A stretch of 64,000 nucleotides of DNA from RPQJ01 sp963754125 (lineage in GTDB: Bacteria > Pseudomonadota > Gammaproteobacteria > Steroidobacterales > Steroidobacteraceae). Under the pieces are notes generated by a model that saw only the letters and a list, made by a program, of their open reading frames with translations, did no database searches and was not told where the DNA came from. The stretch is taken from assembly GCA_963754125.1 (NCBI GenBank), contig CAVWEX010000002.1, positions 62,001 to 126,000 on the forward strand. Reading direction: 5' to 3'. Of the stretch, positions 1 to 9,201 are shown piece by piece; positions within the stretch are counted from its first letter, which is position 1, and each line of letters begins with the position of its first letter. Made by a program: the position numbers and the translations under genes.

Positions 1-2
1 CG

Positions 3-959
3 CTCAACGAGTCGGGCTTCGTCGACGACAGCATCGATGCGTTCGAGGGCCGCGCCGTCCACTCGTTCCACACCGAGGGCTCGGGCGGCGGCCACGCACC
101 GGACATCATCAAGATCTCCGGCCTCCCGAACGTGCTGCCTTCGTCCACGAATCCGACGCTCCCCTACGGCATCAACTCGCAGGCCGAGCTCTACGACATG
201 ATCATGGTGTGCCACCACCTGAGCCCCGACATCCCGTCGGACGTGGCGTTCACCGAGAGCCGCATCCGCGCTGAGACGATCGCCGCCGAGAACGTGCTGC
301 ACGACATGGGCGTGATCTCGATGATGTCGAGCGATTCGCAGGCGATGGGCCGGATCGGCGAGTGCTGGCTGCGAACCATCCAGACCGCCGACGCGATGAA
401 GACCGGCCGCGGCAAGCTGCCGGAGGACGCCAAGGGCAACGACAATTTCCGCGTGCTGCGCTACGTGGCGAAGATCACGATCAACCCGGCGATCACCCAC
501 GGCATCTCGCACGTGCTCGGCTCGGTCGAGGTCGGCAAAGTCGCGGACCTCGTGCTGTGGGAGCCGGGATTCTTCGGTGCCAAGCCCAAGATGGTGCTCA
601 AGAACGGCGTAATCAGCTGGGCGCTGATGGGCGACCCGAACGCCTCGCTGCCGACGCCGCAGCCGGTCTACTACCGGCCGATGTTCGGCGGCTACGGCAA
701 GACGCTTCCCGATTCCTGCATCACCTTCGTGTCGGGCGCGGCGTACGCGGCGGGCGTCAAGCGCAAGCTGGGGCTGGAGCGTCAGGTGATGGCGGTGAAG
801 GGCATGCGCAAGATCGGCAAGCACAGCATGGTGCGCAATTCCGGCACGCCGAAGATCGAAGTGAACCCGGAGACGTTCGCGGTCACGGTCGACGGCAAGC
901 ACGCCACGGTGAAGCCGTTGACGACCGTGTCGCTCAACCAGAAATACTTCTTCAGCTGA
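3..959 (+). CDS. ureC: Urease subunit alpha, C-terminal part (5' truncated by window edge)
   Basis: C-terminal 318 residues of the urease catalytic subunit, a cytoplasmic nickel enzyme that hydrolyses urea to ammonia and carbamate. The gene enters from the left edge, so the carbamylated Lys and the first nickel-binding His residues of the family lie outside. Visible motifs are FHTEGSGGGHAPDI (its first His, fragment residue 23, matches a known nickel ligand), the flap motif MVCHHL with the catalytic His, and SSDSQAMGRIGE whose Asp completes the nickel site. The end at 959 is followed 12 nt later by ureE. By family logic ureA and ureB should lie just upstream. Identity is certain; only the start is missing. 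Confidence 0.97.
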   Translation, partial: LNESGFVDDSIDAFEGRAVHSFHTEGSGGGHAPDIIKISGLPNVLPSSTNPTLPYGINSQAELYDMIMVCHHLSPDIPSDVAFTESRIRAETIAAENVLHDMGVISMMSSDSQAMGRIGECWLRTIQTADAMKTGRGKLPEDAKGNDNFRVLRYVAKITINPAITHGISHVLGSVEVGKVADLVLWEPGFFGAKPKMVLKNGVISWALMGDPNASLPTPQPVYYRPMFGGYGKTLPDSCITFVSGAAYAAGVKRKLGLERQVMAVKGMRKIGKHSMVRNSGTPKIEVNPETFAVTVDGKHATVKPLTTVSLNQKYFFS

Positions 960-971
960 CGGAGGGCGAAC

Positions 972-1656
972 GTGCATCTCGTCGAAGCCGTGCTCGGCAA
1001 TGCCGCGGACCCGGAGTGGGCGCCACGACTCGTGGGCGCGGCCATCGACCCGCTCGAGCTCGACCACTGGGAGGCCCAGAAGAACCGTCTCCGCAAGAAG
1101 TCCGTCGGTGGCATGGAGCTCGCGATCTCGCTCGACCGCGGCGCGTTCATGCGCGACGGCGACGTGCTTGCCTGGGACGGTGCCGCGAACCGGGCCGTCG
1201 TGGCGCGGATCAGCCTGCGCGACGTGATGATCATCCACCTCGATGGCATGGCGGAGACCGAGCCGGCAATCGCGCTGCGCACCTGCGTCGAGCTCGGCCA
1301 CGCGCTGGGCAACCAGCACTGGCCCGCGCTCGTGAAGGGCACCCGCGTCTTCGTGCCCCTGACCGTGGACCGCAAGGTGATGAGCTCGGTCATGAACACG
1401 CACCGCTTCGAGGGCATCCGCTACGAGTTCGTGCCGGGCGGCGAGATCGTGCCGTACCTCGCCCCCCACGAGTCGCGGCGGCTGTTCGGTGGCGCCGAGG
1501 GCCCGGTTCACTCGCACACGCACGAGGAGTACGTCTCGATCGACGCGGAGACGGGGCGAGCCCTACGCGCGCCCGCCGGTCCGTGCACATTCGCACTCCG
1601 CACTCCCACCCACCCATTCGCACGACGGCCCGGAAGATCCGCCGGGCGCCCGATGA
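972..1656 (+). CDS. ureE: Urease accessory protein UreE (nickel metallochaperone), apparent +1 frameshift
   Basis: UreE delivers nickel to the apo-urease complex. GTG start at 972 follows a GGAGGG ribosome site. As given, the frame stays open into ureF and would encode a UreE-UreF fusion. One extra G in the GGGG run at 1553-1556 explains this better. Dropping one G gives the sequence EPYARPPVRAHSHS, then THSHD and a TGA at 1654-1656 that overlaps the ATG of ureF as ATGA. A His-rich tail is what UreE proteins carry for nickel storage, and the 4-nt overlap is the usual way these genes are joined. Corrected length is 227 residues. Natural UreE-UreF fusions are known in other bacteria, so a true fusion is the alternative. 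Confidence 0.85.
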
Positions 1657-2372
1657 GCGCGGACGAGCACGGCGTCGCGCCGGCTGCTGGCGGTGCGTCC
1701 TTCGCCCGCGCGCTGCAGTTCGGCGACTCGATGTTCCCGATCGGTGGCTTCGCTTTCTCCGGCGGGCTCGAGTCCGCAATCCAGAAGAAGGTCGTGACCG
1801 ACACGGCATCCTTGCAGGCATTTGCACGGACCGCCCTCGAGCAGGCGGCGATGGGCGACGGCATCGCACTCATTGCGGCGCACCGCGCCGCGGCGGCATC
1901 CGACGTCGATGGGCTGGTCGGGATCGACGAGCGAGTCTACGCCCGCAAGCTCTCCGCCGAGACGCGCACGATGTCGGTGCGCATGGGCAAGAAGTTCGCC
2001 GAGATGGGAACGCAAGTGATCGGCGCACCACTGCTCGAGTCGTGGCTGGAGCGGATCCACTCCGGCAGGACGCCCGGCTGCTACCCGGTGTCGCTCGCGG
2101 TCAACTTCGCCGTGCAGGGCCTGACGGCGCGCGATGCCTTCGTCGTGCACCAGTACGGCGTGGCGTCGATGATCCTGAGCGCGGCGCTGCGGCTGATGAA
2201 GATCAGCCACGTCGATACGCAGCGGATCCTGTTTCAACTCGACACCGGCGCGGACGCCGCTTACGAGGCGGCCGCCGCCGCGAGCCTCGACGATATGGCC
2301 GGGTTCGCGCCGCTGACCGAGATCCTCGCGGCGGTGCACGTCAAGGCGCACGTGCGCCTGTTCATGAACTGA
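1653..2372 (+). CDS. ureF: Urease accessory protein UreF
   Basis: UreF (239 residues from ATG 1653) binds UreD-urease and gates nickel insertion by UreG. The family signature is clear: LQFGDSMFPIGGFAFSGGLE near the N-terminus, an all-helical body, and the conserved C-terminal HVKAHVRLFMN. ATG at 1653 overlaps the inferred stop of ureE. In the sequence as given, UreF is in the same frame as the start of UreE, because of the apparent extra base upstream. ureG follows after 13 nt. Confidence 0.92.
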   Translation: MSADEHGVAPAAGGASFARALQFGDSMFPIGGFAFSGGLESAIQKKVVTDTASLQAFARTALEQAAMGDGIALIAAHRAAAASDVDGLVGIDERVYARKLSAETRTMSVRMGKKFAEMGTQVIGAPLLESWLERIHSGRTPGCYPVSLAVNFAVQGLTARDAFVVHQYGVASMILSAALRLMKISHVDTQRILFQLDTGADAAYEAAAAASLDDMAGFAPLTEILAAVHVKAHVRLFMN

Positions 2373-2385
2373 AGGGGCTGGAAAC

Positions 2386-3030
2386 GTGGCGAAGAAGATT
2401 ACGCGCATCGGAGTGGGCGGCCCCGTCGGGTCGGGCAAGACCGCGATCGTGGAGGCGATCACGCCGCGATTGCTCGAGATGGGCATCAAGGTCCTGATCA
2501 TCACCAACGACGTGGTGACGACCGAGGATGCGAGGCACGTGCAGCGGACGCTGAAGGGCATCCTGCTCGAGGAGCGCATCATGGGCGTCGAGACCGGCGC
2601 CTGTCCGCACACCGCGGTGCGCGAGGACCCGAGCATGAACCTCGCGGCGGTCGAGGACATGGAGGCGCGCTTTCCCGACGGCGACGTGGTGCTGATCGAG
2701 AGCGGCGGCGACAATCTCACGCTGACCTTCTCCCCGGCGCTGGTCGACTTCTTCATCTACGTGATCGACGTCGCCGCCGGCGACAAGATCCCGCGCAAGA
2801 ACGGCCCCGGCATCACTCAGTCCGACATTCTCGTGATCAACAAGACCGACCTCGCGCCCTACGTGGGCGCGAGCCTCGATGTGATGCAGCACGATTCGAA
2901 GGTGATGCGCGGCGACAAGCCGTTCATCTTCACCAACTGCAAGACCGGCGAAGGCATACCGGCGCTCGTCGACCTGATCCGCGAGGATCTGCTGTTCGAC
3001 CTCAAGCTGCCCGCGAAGCAGTCCGCGTGA
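2386..3030 (+). CDS. ureG: Urease accessory GTPase UreG
   Basis: SIMIBI-class GTPase (214 residues) that powers nickel insertion into urease. The P-loop is GVGGPVGSGKTA near residue 9. The nickel-binding CPH motif is in GACPHTAVRED, and the NKTD guanine-specificity motif is in VINKTDLAP. GTG start at 2386 follows an AGGGG-type site in GAAGGGGCTGG. The stop overlaps the ATG of ureD as TGATG, indicating translational coupling. Confidence 0.97.
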   Translation: MAKKITRIGVGGPVGSGKTAIVEAITPRLLEMGIKVLIITNDVVTTEDARHVQRTLKGILLEERIMGVETGACPHTAVREDPSMNLAAVEDMEARFPDGDVVLIESGGDNLTLTFSPALVDFFIYVIDVAAGDKIPRKNGPGITQSDILVINKTDLAPYVGASLDVMQHDSKVMRGDKPFIFTNCKTGEGIPALVDLIREDLLFDLKLPAKQSA

Positions 3031-3992
3031 TGCGCGTCGCCGAGGTCACGCCGATTTCTCGGTCACGGGCCTCGGCGGAGCCAATCGGGCCGAGCGCCGC
3101 GGAGCTGGCGCCCTTCCAGGACGAGCCGCCGCAGATGCCGACCGGCGCCGTCGGCAAGACCGGGTTCCTGCGCGTGGGCTTCGAGCGGCGCGGCGACCAG
3201 ACGATCCTCGCCGACCTCGACCGCCGTACGCCTCTGATGGCGCAGCGCGTGCTATATCCCGAGCCGGCGCTGCCGGACCTCGCCTGGCTGTTCATGATCA
3301 CGACCACCGGTTGCGTGCTGCAGGGCGATCGCCTGGCGCTCGAGATTTCGCTCGCGCAAGGCGCGCGGGCGCACGTCACCTCGCAGTCGGCGACCAAGGT
3401 CCACTCGATGGACGCCAACTGCGCGGTACAGACGCAGTCACTGGTGCTCGCCGATAGTGCCTACCTCGAGTTCATGCCCGAGCCGCTCATTCCGCACCGG
3501 CGGGCCCGCTACTTCTCCGACACCCGGATTTCGATCGCGCCGACCGCGACGCTCCTCTACGGGGAGATTGTCCAGCCCGGGCGCAAGCACCATCACCCGG
3601 ACGAATCCTTCGGCGCCACCCTGCTGTCGCTTGCGGTCCGTGCCGAGCGCCCCGACGGTCGAACGCTCTTCACCGAGAAGCTCGTGATCGACCCGGTGCG
3701 GCGCCCGGTGCGGCAGACCGGCGTGATGGGGCCATTCGACGTGCTCGGCAACGTGATGCTGCTCGCGCCGAAGGACGCGGCCGACCGCGTCCATGCGCGC
3801 GTCGAGGCCGACGTGGACCTGGTGAACGGCGTCGCCGCCGGCGCCTGCCACCTGCCGAACGACGCCGGACTGATCTTCAAGGCGGTCGGCCGCGAGACCG
3901 CGCAGGTCAGGGCCAAAGTGCGCGAGTTCTGGGCGATCGTGCGCGAGGAAATCACGGGGACGGCGCTGCCGCCGCCCTTCTTCTGGCGCTGA
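3030..3992 (+). CDS. ureD: Urease accessory protein UreD
   Basis: UreD (also called UreH) is the scaffold that binds apo-urease and recruits UreF and UreG. The 320-residue product has the family features GFLRVGFERRG, LQGDRLALEISL, HVTSQSATKVHSM and EFMPEPLIPHRRARYFSDT. ATG 3030 overlaps the ureG stop; an in-frame GTG at 3027 is the alternative start. The position at the distal end of the accessory genes (E-F-G-D) differs from the common D-A-B-C order, but is seen in other lineages. Confidence 0.95.
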   Translation: MRVAEVTPISRSRASAEPIGPSAAELAPFQDEPPQMPTGAVGKTGFLRVGFERRGDQTILADLDRRTPLMAQRVLYPEPALPDLAWLFMITTTGCVLQGDRLALEISLAQGARAHVTSQSATKVHSMDANCAVQTQSLVLADSAYLEFMPEPLIPHRRARYFSDTRISIAPTATLLYGEIVQPGRKHHHPDESFGATLLSLAVRAERPDGRTLFTEKLVIDPVRRPVRQTGVMGPFDVLGNVMLLAPKDAADRVHARVEADVDLVNGVAAGACHLPNDAGLIFKAVGRETAQVRAKVREFWAIVREEITGTALPPPFFWR

Positions 3993-4006
3993 CAACGGAG
4001 GGCACG

Positions 4007-4985
4007 ATGAAGGGGCTGCTCGCATGGTGGGAAGGCCGCTGCGTCTCGTCGAAGTTCCTGCGCTTCATCGACTACAACCTGCGCGGCATCGGGCAGGTGA
4101 TGTTCCAGGACAACCCGCTCTCGGGGCTCCTGTTCTTCATCGGCATCGGCTGGGGCTCGTACGCCGCCGGCATGCCGCAGGTGGCGATCGGCGGGCTGGT
4201 GGCACTGGTGGCGGGGACGCTGACCGCGCAGTGGCTGCGCGTCGACGCGGCCGACCTGGGTGCCGGTTTGTACGGCTACAACGCCTACCTCGTCGGTCTC
4301 GTCTTCGGCACGTTCCTGGCGGTCTCGCCGATGTGGTGGGTGTATGTCGCGCTCGGCGGCGCCGTGTCGGTCCCGGCCACGCTCGGGACCGCCAACGTGT
4401 TCAAGACCTGGGGTGTCGCCGCGCTCACGGCGCCGTTCGTGCTCACGGCGTGGCTGTTCCTGCTCGCGACCTATGCATTCTCCGCGATCGACGGCAGCGG
4501 GCTGCCGATGGCAACGGTGGTCGTGCCGATCGACCCGGCTGCGGCCAGCCCGCTCGCTTTCGGTGACTTCGTCCAGGGCGTCCTCAAGAGCGTCTCGCAG
4601 GTGTTCCTGAAGGCGAGCGTCCTCGCCGCGCTGCTGCTCCTCGCCGGGCTGGCCGTGAACTCGCTCGCCGCCGCGGCGTTCGCGCTGGGCGGTGCGATCG
4701 TTTCGGTGATCACCGCGCACGTTCTCGGCGCCGAGAGCGACCTGATCACCGGCGGGCTGATGGGCTTCAGCCCGGTACTCACCGCGATCGCGCTCGGCGC
4801 GGTGTTCTACAAGCCGGGGGTGCGCGACGGCGCTCTATGCGCTGCTGGGGACGGTGTTCACGGTCATCGTCCAGGGCGCGATGAACGTGGCGCTGACGCC
4901 GTTCGGGATTCCGACGCTGACCGCGCCGTTCGTCCTCGCATCGTGGCTTTTCCTGCTGCCGCGACAGCATTTCGGCCAGACCTGA
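4007..4985 (+). CDS. UT-family urea transporter, apparent +1 frameshift near 4829
   Basis: Integral membrane urea channel/transporter that supplies substrate to the adjacent urease. The protein starts with a short helix and FLRFIDYNLRGIGQVMFQDN, a typical UT N-terminus. It continues with repeated hydrophobic segments and the GLYGYNAYLVGL motif. After FYKPGVRDG at about 4829 the frame is lost. Continuing one base later gives ALYALLGTVFTVIVQGAMN and APFVLASWLFLL, the expected second repeat, ending at TGA 4983-4985. One extra base, probably in GG at 4829-4830, is inferred; the corrected length is 325 residues. It starts 14 nt after ureD and is probably cotranscribed. Confidence 0.88.
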
Positions 4986-5307
4986 CGCCCACCTCGATCT
5001 GCGGGGCGAGGATTGCTGCCCCCTTGTCGATCAGGTGGCGCGGGATCGTCGTCAATGACGCGGACTCCGTCACAGGCAGTCCGGCACAGGCCGCGACACG
5101 AGTGCGCAGTGCGGCTGCGGCAGAGCGGTGGGGGGCAGAGGCGCGGCAACTCGAGTCGACCGCTGCTAGACTACCGGCCGACGCCGGTCTGGGTGACGAC
5201 GTGAAGGGACTGCCGCAACTATTCATCGAGCAGCTGCGGCGGGCGTGCAGGCAGACTTGTTTTTTCGCGACATGTCCGCTGGCTCGGCGGTGCCACGCCG
5301 GCGGGGC
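4986..5307. other. Intergenic region between urea transporter and gltS
   Basis: About 320 bases without a gene I can support. A minus-strand open stretch around 4985-5100 reads like a protein end (includes PRHLIDKGAAILAPQIEVG), but I do not recognise it and it has no clear start. A weak TAGACT box at 5167-5172 could be a -10 element for gltS, but I see no convincing -35 partner. No strong terminator hairpin is visible after the transporter. Confidence 0.3.
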
Positions 5308-6522
5308 GTGAGAACACTGGACCTCAACCTGCTCGGCACGCTGGCGCTCGCGACCGCGCTGTTCTTCCTCGGCCAGTTCATCGTGCGGCGCTCGGCGTTC
5401 CTGCAGCGCTACAGCATCCCCGTGCCCGTGGTCGGAGGCGTGCTCTTTGCGCTCGTGCTGGCCGTGGCGAGCCTGGTCGCGGACGTCGGCTTCACGATGG
5501 ACGATTCGCCGCGCGACCCGCTGCTGCTCGCCTTCTTCGCCACGCTCGGGCTCGGCGCCGACGTGCGCTCGCTGGCGCGGGGCGGCTGGAAGCTGGTGAT
5601 CCTGATCGGGCTGTTCGTCGCCGTGATGATCCTGCAGGGCGTGATCGGCCTCGCGATGGCGCGTGCGCTCGACCTGCATCCGCTGGTCGGCCTGCTCGGC
5701 GGGTCGATTTCCCTGATCGGCGGCCACGGCACGGCCGCGGCTTACGCGACCAGCTTCGCCGAGACCCGCAACCTGCAGGGCGCGCTCGAGCTCGGCATGG
5801 CGGCGGCCACGGCGGGCCTCATCCTCGGCAGCCTGCTGGCGGGGCCGGTTGCCGAGCGGGTGATGCGCCGCGCCGGCGAGCGCGTCGCGAGCGCAGGGAA
5901 GGCGACGACCGCCGGGGCGTCGCCGCAGCCGGCGGCGGTGGCGGCGCCGATCACGGCCGAGCAGCTGTTGTTCGTGCTGCTGGTGTGCCTCGCCTGCATC
6001 GCCGGGGCGCGCTTCATGCAGGAACTCATGCGCGACACCGGACTGCTGCTGCCGAGCTTCCTCTGGGCGCTGCTGATCGGCATGGTGATCCGCAATGCCG
6101 GCAGCCTGCTCGGGCTCAAGGGCGTCAACGACAGCGCCGTGCAGGCGGTCGGCAGCGTGTCGCTGTCGCTGTTCCTGATCATGGCGCTGATGTCCATGCG
6201 GGTGCTCGACCTCGCCACGCTGGCCGGTCCGCTGTTGCTGATCGTGGTCGTCAACTCCGCGGCCACGGCGGCCTTCGCCTACTTCGTCACTTCGCGGGTG
6301 ATGGGCGGCGACTACGACGCCGCGGTGATCAGCGGCGGTCAGGTCGCCGCGGGGCTCGCCACCACGGCCGTCGGCATGTCCGTGATGCAGACGCTGACCG
6401 AGCGGCACGGGCCCTCGCCGATGGCGTTCCTGCTGATCCCGATCGTGGGTGCGTTCTTCGCCGACATCGCCAACGCGCTCGTGCTGCAGGCGTTCTTCGC
6501 ACTGCCGATGCTGGGGTTCTGA
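5308..6522 (+). CDS. gltS: Sodium/glutamate symporter (GltS family)
   Basis: Ten-or-so transmembrane protein that imports glutamate with sodium. The GltS signatures are present: LDLNLLGTLALATALFFLG at the first helix, the GGHGTAAAY re-entrant motif in the middle, and QVAAGLATTAVGM in the second half (the internally repeated architecture). I chose GTG 5308 because the first helix follows at once, as in E. coli GltS. An in-frame ATG at 5272 and a GTG at 5245 would add 12 or 21 polar residues. The TAXI binding-protein gene follows after 3 nt, so the two are probably one unit. Confidence 0.9.
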   Translation: MRTLDLNLLGTLALATALFFLGQFIVRRSAFLQRYSIPVPVVGGVLFALVLAVASLVADVGFTMDDSPRDPLLLAFFATLGLGADVRSLARGGWKLVILIGLFVAVMILQGVIGLAMARALDLHPLVGLLGGSISLIGGHGTAAAYATSFAETRNLQGALELGMAAATAGLILGSLLAGPVAERVMRRAGERVASAGKATTAGASPQPAAVAAPITAEQLLFVLLVCLACIAGARFMQELMRDTGLLLPSFLWALLIGMVIRNAGSLLGLKGVNDSAVQAVGSVSLSLFLIMALMSMRVLDLATLAGPLLLIVVVNSAATAAFAYFVTSRVMGGDYDAAVISGGQVAAGLATTAVGMSVMQTLTERHGPSPMAFLLIPIVGAFFADIANALVLQAFFALPMLGF

Positions 6523-6525
6523 GCC

Positions 6526-8022
6526 GTGCAGGCCCTGTCCCGCATCGCCCTGCTCCTGCTTCTCGTCCTGCTGGCCGGCTGCGCGCGCGGGCCGGACGAC
6601 GACGCGCTCGCCGGTGACGTGCAGGCGCGGCTCGACGCCGTCTTCGGCCAGCCGCAGGTCGAGGTGGCGACGCTGCGCCGCCAGGGCAGCGCGCCGTTTC
6701 GCGCCGCGGCCGACGGTTCGCCGCAGGTCATCGTCTATTTCAATGCCGTGCTGCGCTTCGTCGCGACCTATGACCCCTCGGACTGGGAGTCGCTGAACCC
6801 GACGCTGATCGCGAGCGCGCTCGGCGCGACCGACCAGGGCATCTTCGGGCTCGGGCCGGGCAGCCACGCGCCCGGTGCCGAATTCCGCAGTCACGGCTCG
6901 CTGGTCTATCGCAAGACCGACGACGGCTGGGTGGTCAGCGACGATGCACTGCAGGCGGCGACGGCGGACGCGGAGGCGACCCCGAGCGGCACGCCCGGCG
7001 CCGACGAACTCGTGCAGCGCCTCGCCAAGCTCGTGATGCAGTCGCCTGCCACGCGCGGCGCGGACCGCGAGATCATCACCGAGGAAATCGACCGTGCGCT
7101 GCGCAACATCAACCTGCGGCTGCAGCGCGAGCACGAGGGCGTCGCGGTCGCGGCCGGGCCGATGGGCGGCGAGTACTGGCGATTCCTCACCTCGGTGACG
7201 CGCGGCCTGGCGACGTCGGCCGGCGTGCAGGTCGTGGCGACCGAGGGCAGCGTGGCGAACGCCTTCCTGATCGAATCGCAGCGGGCGCGCGTCGGTGTCA
7301 TGCAGAGCGACGTCGCCGCGGCCGCCGTGACCGGGCAGGGCGTCTTCGCCGAGACCGGTCCCATGAGCCACCTGCGCGCGGCGGCGAGTCTCTTCCCGGA
7401 GCCGGTGCACATCGTCGTCCGCGCGGACTCGGACATCCGGGACGTCGCGGATCTCGCCGGCCGCCGCGTGGCGCTCGGCAGCCCGCAGTCGGGCTCGCGG
7501 CACACGGCCCTGCGCCTGCTCGCCTACGCCGGGGTCGATCCTGCCGGGCTCCTGCGCGTCGATTACGCCGATCCGGCGCATGCGCTGGCGAGGCTCGCGG
7601 CCGGCGAGCTCGACGCGGTGATCGAGGTCACCTCGGCGCCGTGGCAGCAGTTGCAGGAGACACTGCGCACGACGCCGCTGCGACTGGTCGGGCTCGACCC
7701 CGAGCAGGCGGCGCGGATCGGTGCGGAACTGCCCGGGCTCGTGCCGCTCGGCATCCCGGCACGCACCTATGCGGGGCAGGCGGCGGCCGTGCAGACGGTG
7801 GCGGCGACGGCGTTGCTGGTCGCGCACAGCGACGTCGCGGATGCCACGGTCGAGGCCGTGCTCGAGTACCTGTACGCCGCGGCGGCGGACCGCGGCGGCG
7901 TGCTGGCCGCGCGCCTGTCGAAGGAACGGGCCCGCACCGGCATCACGATCCCGATGCACGCGGGCGCGCAGCGCTTCTTCGCACGCGCGGGAGACCGGCC
8001 GGTCGCCTCAGGGAATCCCTGA
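6526..8022 (+). CDS. TAXI-family TRAP-type solute-binding lipoprotein
   Basis: Exported lipoprotein of 498 residues: GTG start, hydrophobic leader and lipobox LLAGC at about residue 20. An N-terminal domain of about 170 residues that I do not recognise precedes a C-terminal TAXI (TRAP-associated extracytoplasmic immunogenic) domain. In the latter, AVAAGPMGGEYWRFLT, LRAAASLFPEPVHIVVR and GRRVALGSPQSGSRHTA are the ligand-binding landmarks. No TRAP membrane subunits are adjacent. The immediate upstream neighbour is GltS, so a role in glutamate or dicarboxylate binding is plausible but inferred. The last codons coincide with the palindrome at 8008-8022. Confidence 0.8.
   Translation: MQALSRIALLLLLVLLAGCARGPDDDALAGDVQARLDAVFGQPQVEVATLRRQGSAPFRAAADGSPQVIVYFNAVLRFVATYDPSDWESLNPTLIASALGATDQGIFGLGPGSHAPGAEFRSHGSLVYRKTDDGWVVSDDALQAATADAEATPSGTPGADELVQRLAKLVMQSPATRGADREIITEEIDRALRNINLRLQREHEGVAVAAGPMGGEYWRFLTSVTRGLATSAGVQVVATEGSVANAFLIESQRARVGVMQSDVAAAAVTGQGVFAETGPMSHLRAAASLFPEPVHIVVRADSDIRDVADLAGRRVALGSPQSGSRHTALRLLAYAGVDPAGLLRVDYADPAHALARLAAGELDAVIEVTSAPWQQLQETLRTTPLRLVGLDPEQAARIGAELPGLVPLGIPARTYAGQAAAVQTVAATALLVAHSDVADATVEAVLEYLYAAAADRGGVLAARLSKERARTGITIPMHAGAQRFFARAGDRPVASGNP
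8008..8022. promoter_or_regulatory. 15-bp palindrome shared with 18161-18175
   Basis: TCAGGGAATCCCTGA, a perfect odd-length palindrome that includes the stop codon of the TAXI gene and lies 48 nt before the Mrp operon. The same palindrome with the central base changed occurs at 18161-18175. It is a candidate operator for the downstream operon; it could also be chance, since it is partly coding. Confidence 0.3.
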
Positions 8023-8070
8023 ACGCCCGTCCGCTGGACTGCTGCTACCATCCGTGTCGGTGTCGAACCC

Positions 8071-8623
8071 ATGAGCCAAACATCCTCAAACCGCTCGTGG
8101 CGCACGATCCTCGTCCGCAGCGTCGCCTACTTCGTGATCTGGATGATCATGGTCGGAGGGGGTCTCGCCGAACGTCGTGCCCGGCATCGGCGCCGCGCTG
8201 CTCGCCACCTGGGCCAGCCTGCGGCTGATGCCACCGGACCCCGGCAGCGCCCACGTGCGACCGCTCGCGTTGTTGCGGCTGTTCGTCCGCTTCGTCTGGG
8301 GATCCGTGGTCGCGGGTCTGGACATTGCACGACGCGCCTTCAGCCCGTCGCTGCCACTGAAGCTCGGCTACGTCGTCTATCCGGTCGGGTTGCCGCCCTG
8401 CGCGGCACGTAACCTGTTCATGTCCGTGACGAGCCTGATGCCCGGCACGCTGCCTGCCGGCACGGACGATTCGGGAGGGCTGATCTACCACTGCCTCGAC
8501 GTGGACCAGCCGGTGGTCCGGCAGCTCGAGCAGGAGGAGGCCCTGCTGGTGCAGGCGCTGGGTGGTGCGCTCGGCAGCGCGGGCGCCGTGCCTGGCGCCG
8601 GGACCGGACGCTCGCCGACATGA
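8071..8623 (+). CDS. mrpE: Mrp-type Na+/H+ antiporter subunit E, apparent +1 frameshift in a G run
   Basis: MrpE/MnhE is a small two-to-three-helix accessory subunit of the multi-subunit cation/proton antiporter. The N-terminal helix RSVAYFVIWMIMVGG runs into a GGGGG tract at 8158-8162. Removing one G continues into VSPNVVPGIGAALLATWASL and then the family core (LLRLFVRFVWGSVVAGLDIA; NLFMSVTSLMPGTLPAG; VYHCLD-like YHCLDVDQPV). Corrected length is 183 residues. The stop overlaps the ATG of mrpF. It is the first gene of a seven-gene coupled operon. Confidence 0.85.
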
Positions 8624-8911
8624 GCCCGGAGTTCCTCGTCGCGACGTGCCGGCTTCGTGATGATCACCGTGGTGGTGGGGCTCGCACGCATCCTCTACGG
8701 GCCGGGGAACGCCGATCGCGTCATGGCCGCGCAGCTGCTCGGCACGGGCGGGATCGCGAGCCTGCTGCTCGTGAGCGTGGCGCGCGACCTGCCCGCTGCC
8801 GTCGACGTGGCACTCACGCTCGCGATGCTCGCAGCGTTCGCGTCCGTCGCCTTCGTGAAGAGCGTCACGGCGGCGCAGGATGAGGACGTGCGGGAGGGCG
8901 GCGGGCGTTGA
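8620..8911 (+). CDS. mrpF: Mrp-type Na+/H+ antiporter subunit F, apparent +1 frameshift
   Basis: MrpF is a small three-helix subunit. ATG 8620 overlaps the mrpE stop. The first residues MSPEFLVAT are in one frame, and the rest, AGFVMITVVVGLARILYGPG and GTGGIASLLL, is one base on. An extra base near 8647 is inferred. The body matches the family: R-x-x-x-GP-x-x-x-DRVMA motif (ARILYGPGNADRVMA) and DVALTLAMLAAFASVAFVK. Corrected length is 96 residues. The stop overlaps the TTG start of mrpG. Confidence 0.82.
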
Positions 8912-9201
8912 GCGCCGTGCTCGACCTGTTCACGATCATCGCCGTGTCGGCGGGCGCGTTCTTTTTCCTCGCCGGCGTGGTCGGACTGCTGCGCTTCCCC
9001 GACACGCTCTCGCGCCTGCACGCGCTCACCAAGGCGGACAACGTCGGACTCGGCCTGATCGTGATCGGCCTGTTGCCGCAGGCCGGCGGCCTGTTCGCCG
9101 CGCTGAAGCTGCTGCTGGTGTGGATGCTGGTGCTGCTGGCCGGCTCGACCGTCGGCCAGGTGATGGCGCGCGTTGCGCGCCGGGCGGAGCCGCGGCGGTG
9201 A
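8908..9201 (+). CDS. mrpG: Mrp-type Na+/H+ antiporter subunit G
   Basis: MrpG/MnhG/PhaG subunit of 97 residues. It has three hydrophobic helices with the hallmark GLLRFPDTLSRLHALTKADN between helices 1 and 2 and LGLIVIGLL after it. The TTG start at 8908 overlaps the mrpF stop (TTGA). Its own stop overlaps the GTG of the next gene (GTGA). An intact family match with no frameshift. Confidence 0.9.
   Translation: MSAVLDLFTIIAVSAGAFFFLAGVVGLLRFPDTLSRLHALTKADNVGLGLIVIGLLPQAGGLFAALKLLLVWMLVLLAGSTVGQVMARVARRAEPRR

Noticed and set aside
972..2372. Single natural UreE-UreF fusion protein
   Set aside because: A one-base change in a G run restores a His-rich UreE end with an ATGA overlap to ureF, and many other genes here show the same kind of indel. 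Kept as an alternative.
4864..7959. Minus-strand open frame of more than 1000 codons
   Set aside because: Arg/Ala/His-rich translation antisense to gltS and the TAXI gene; typical high-GC shadow frame without family similarity.
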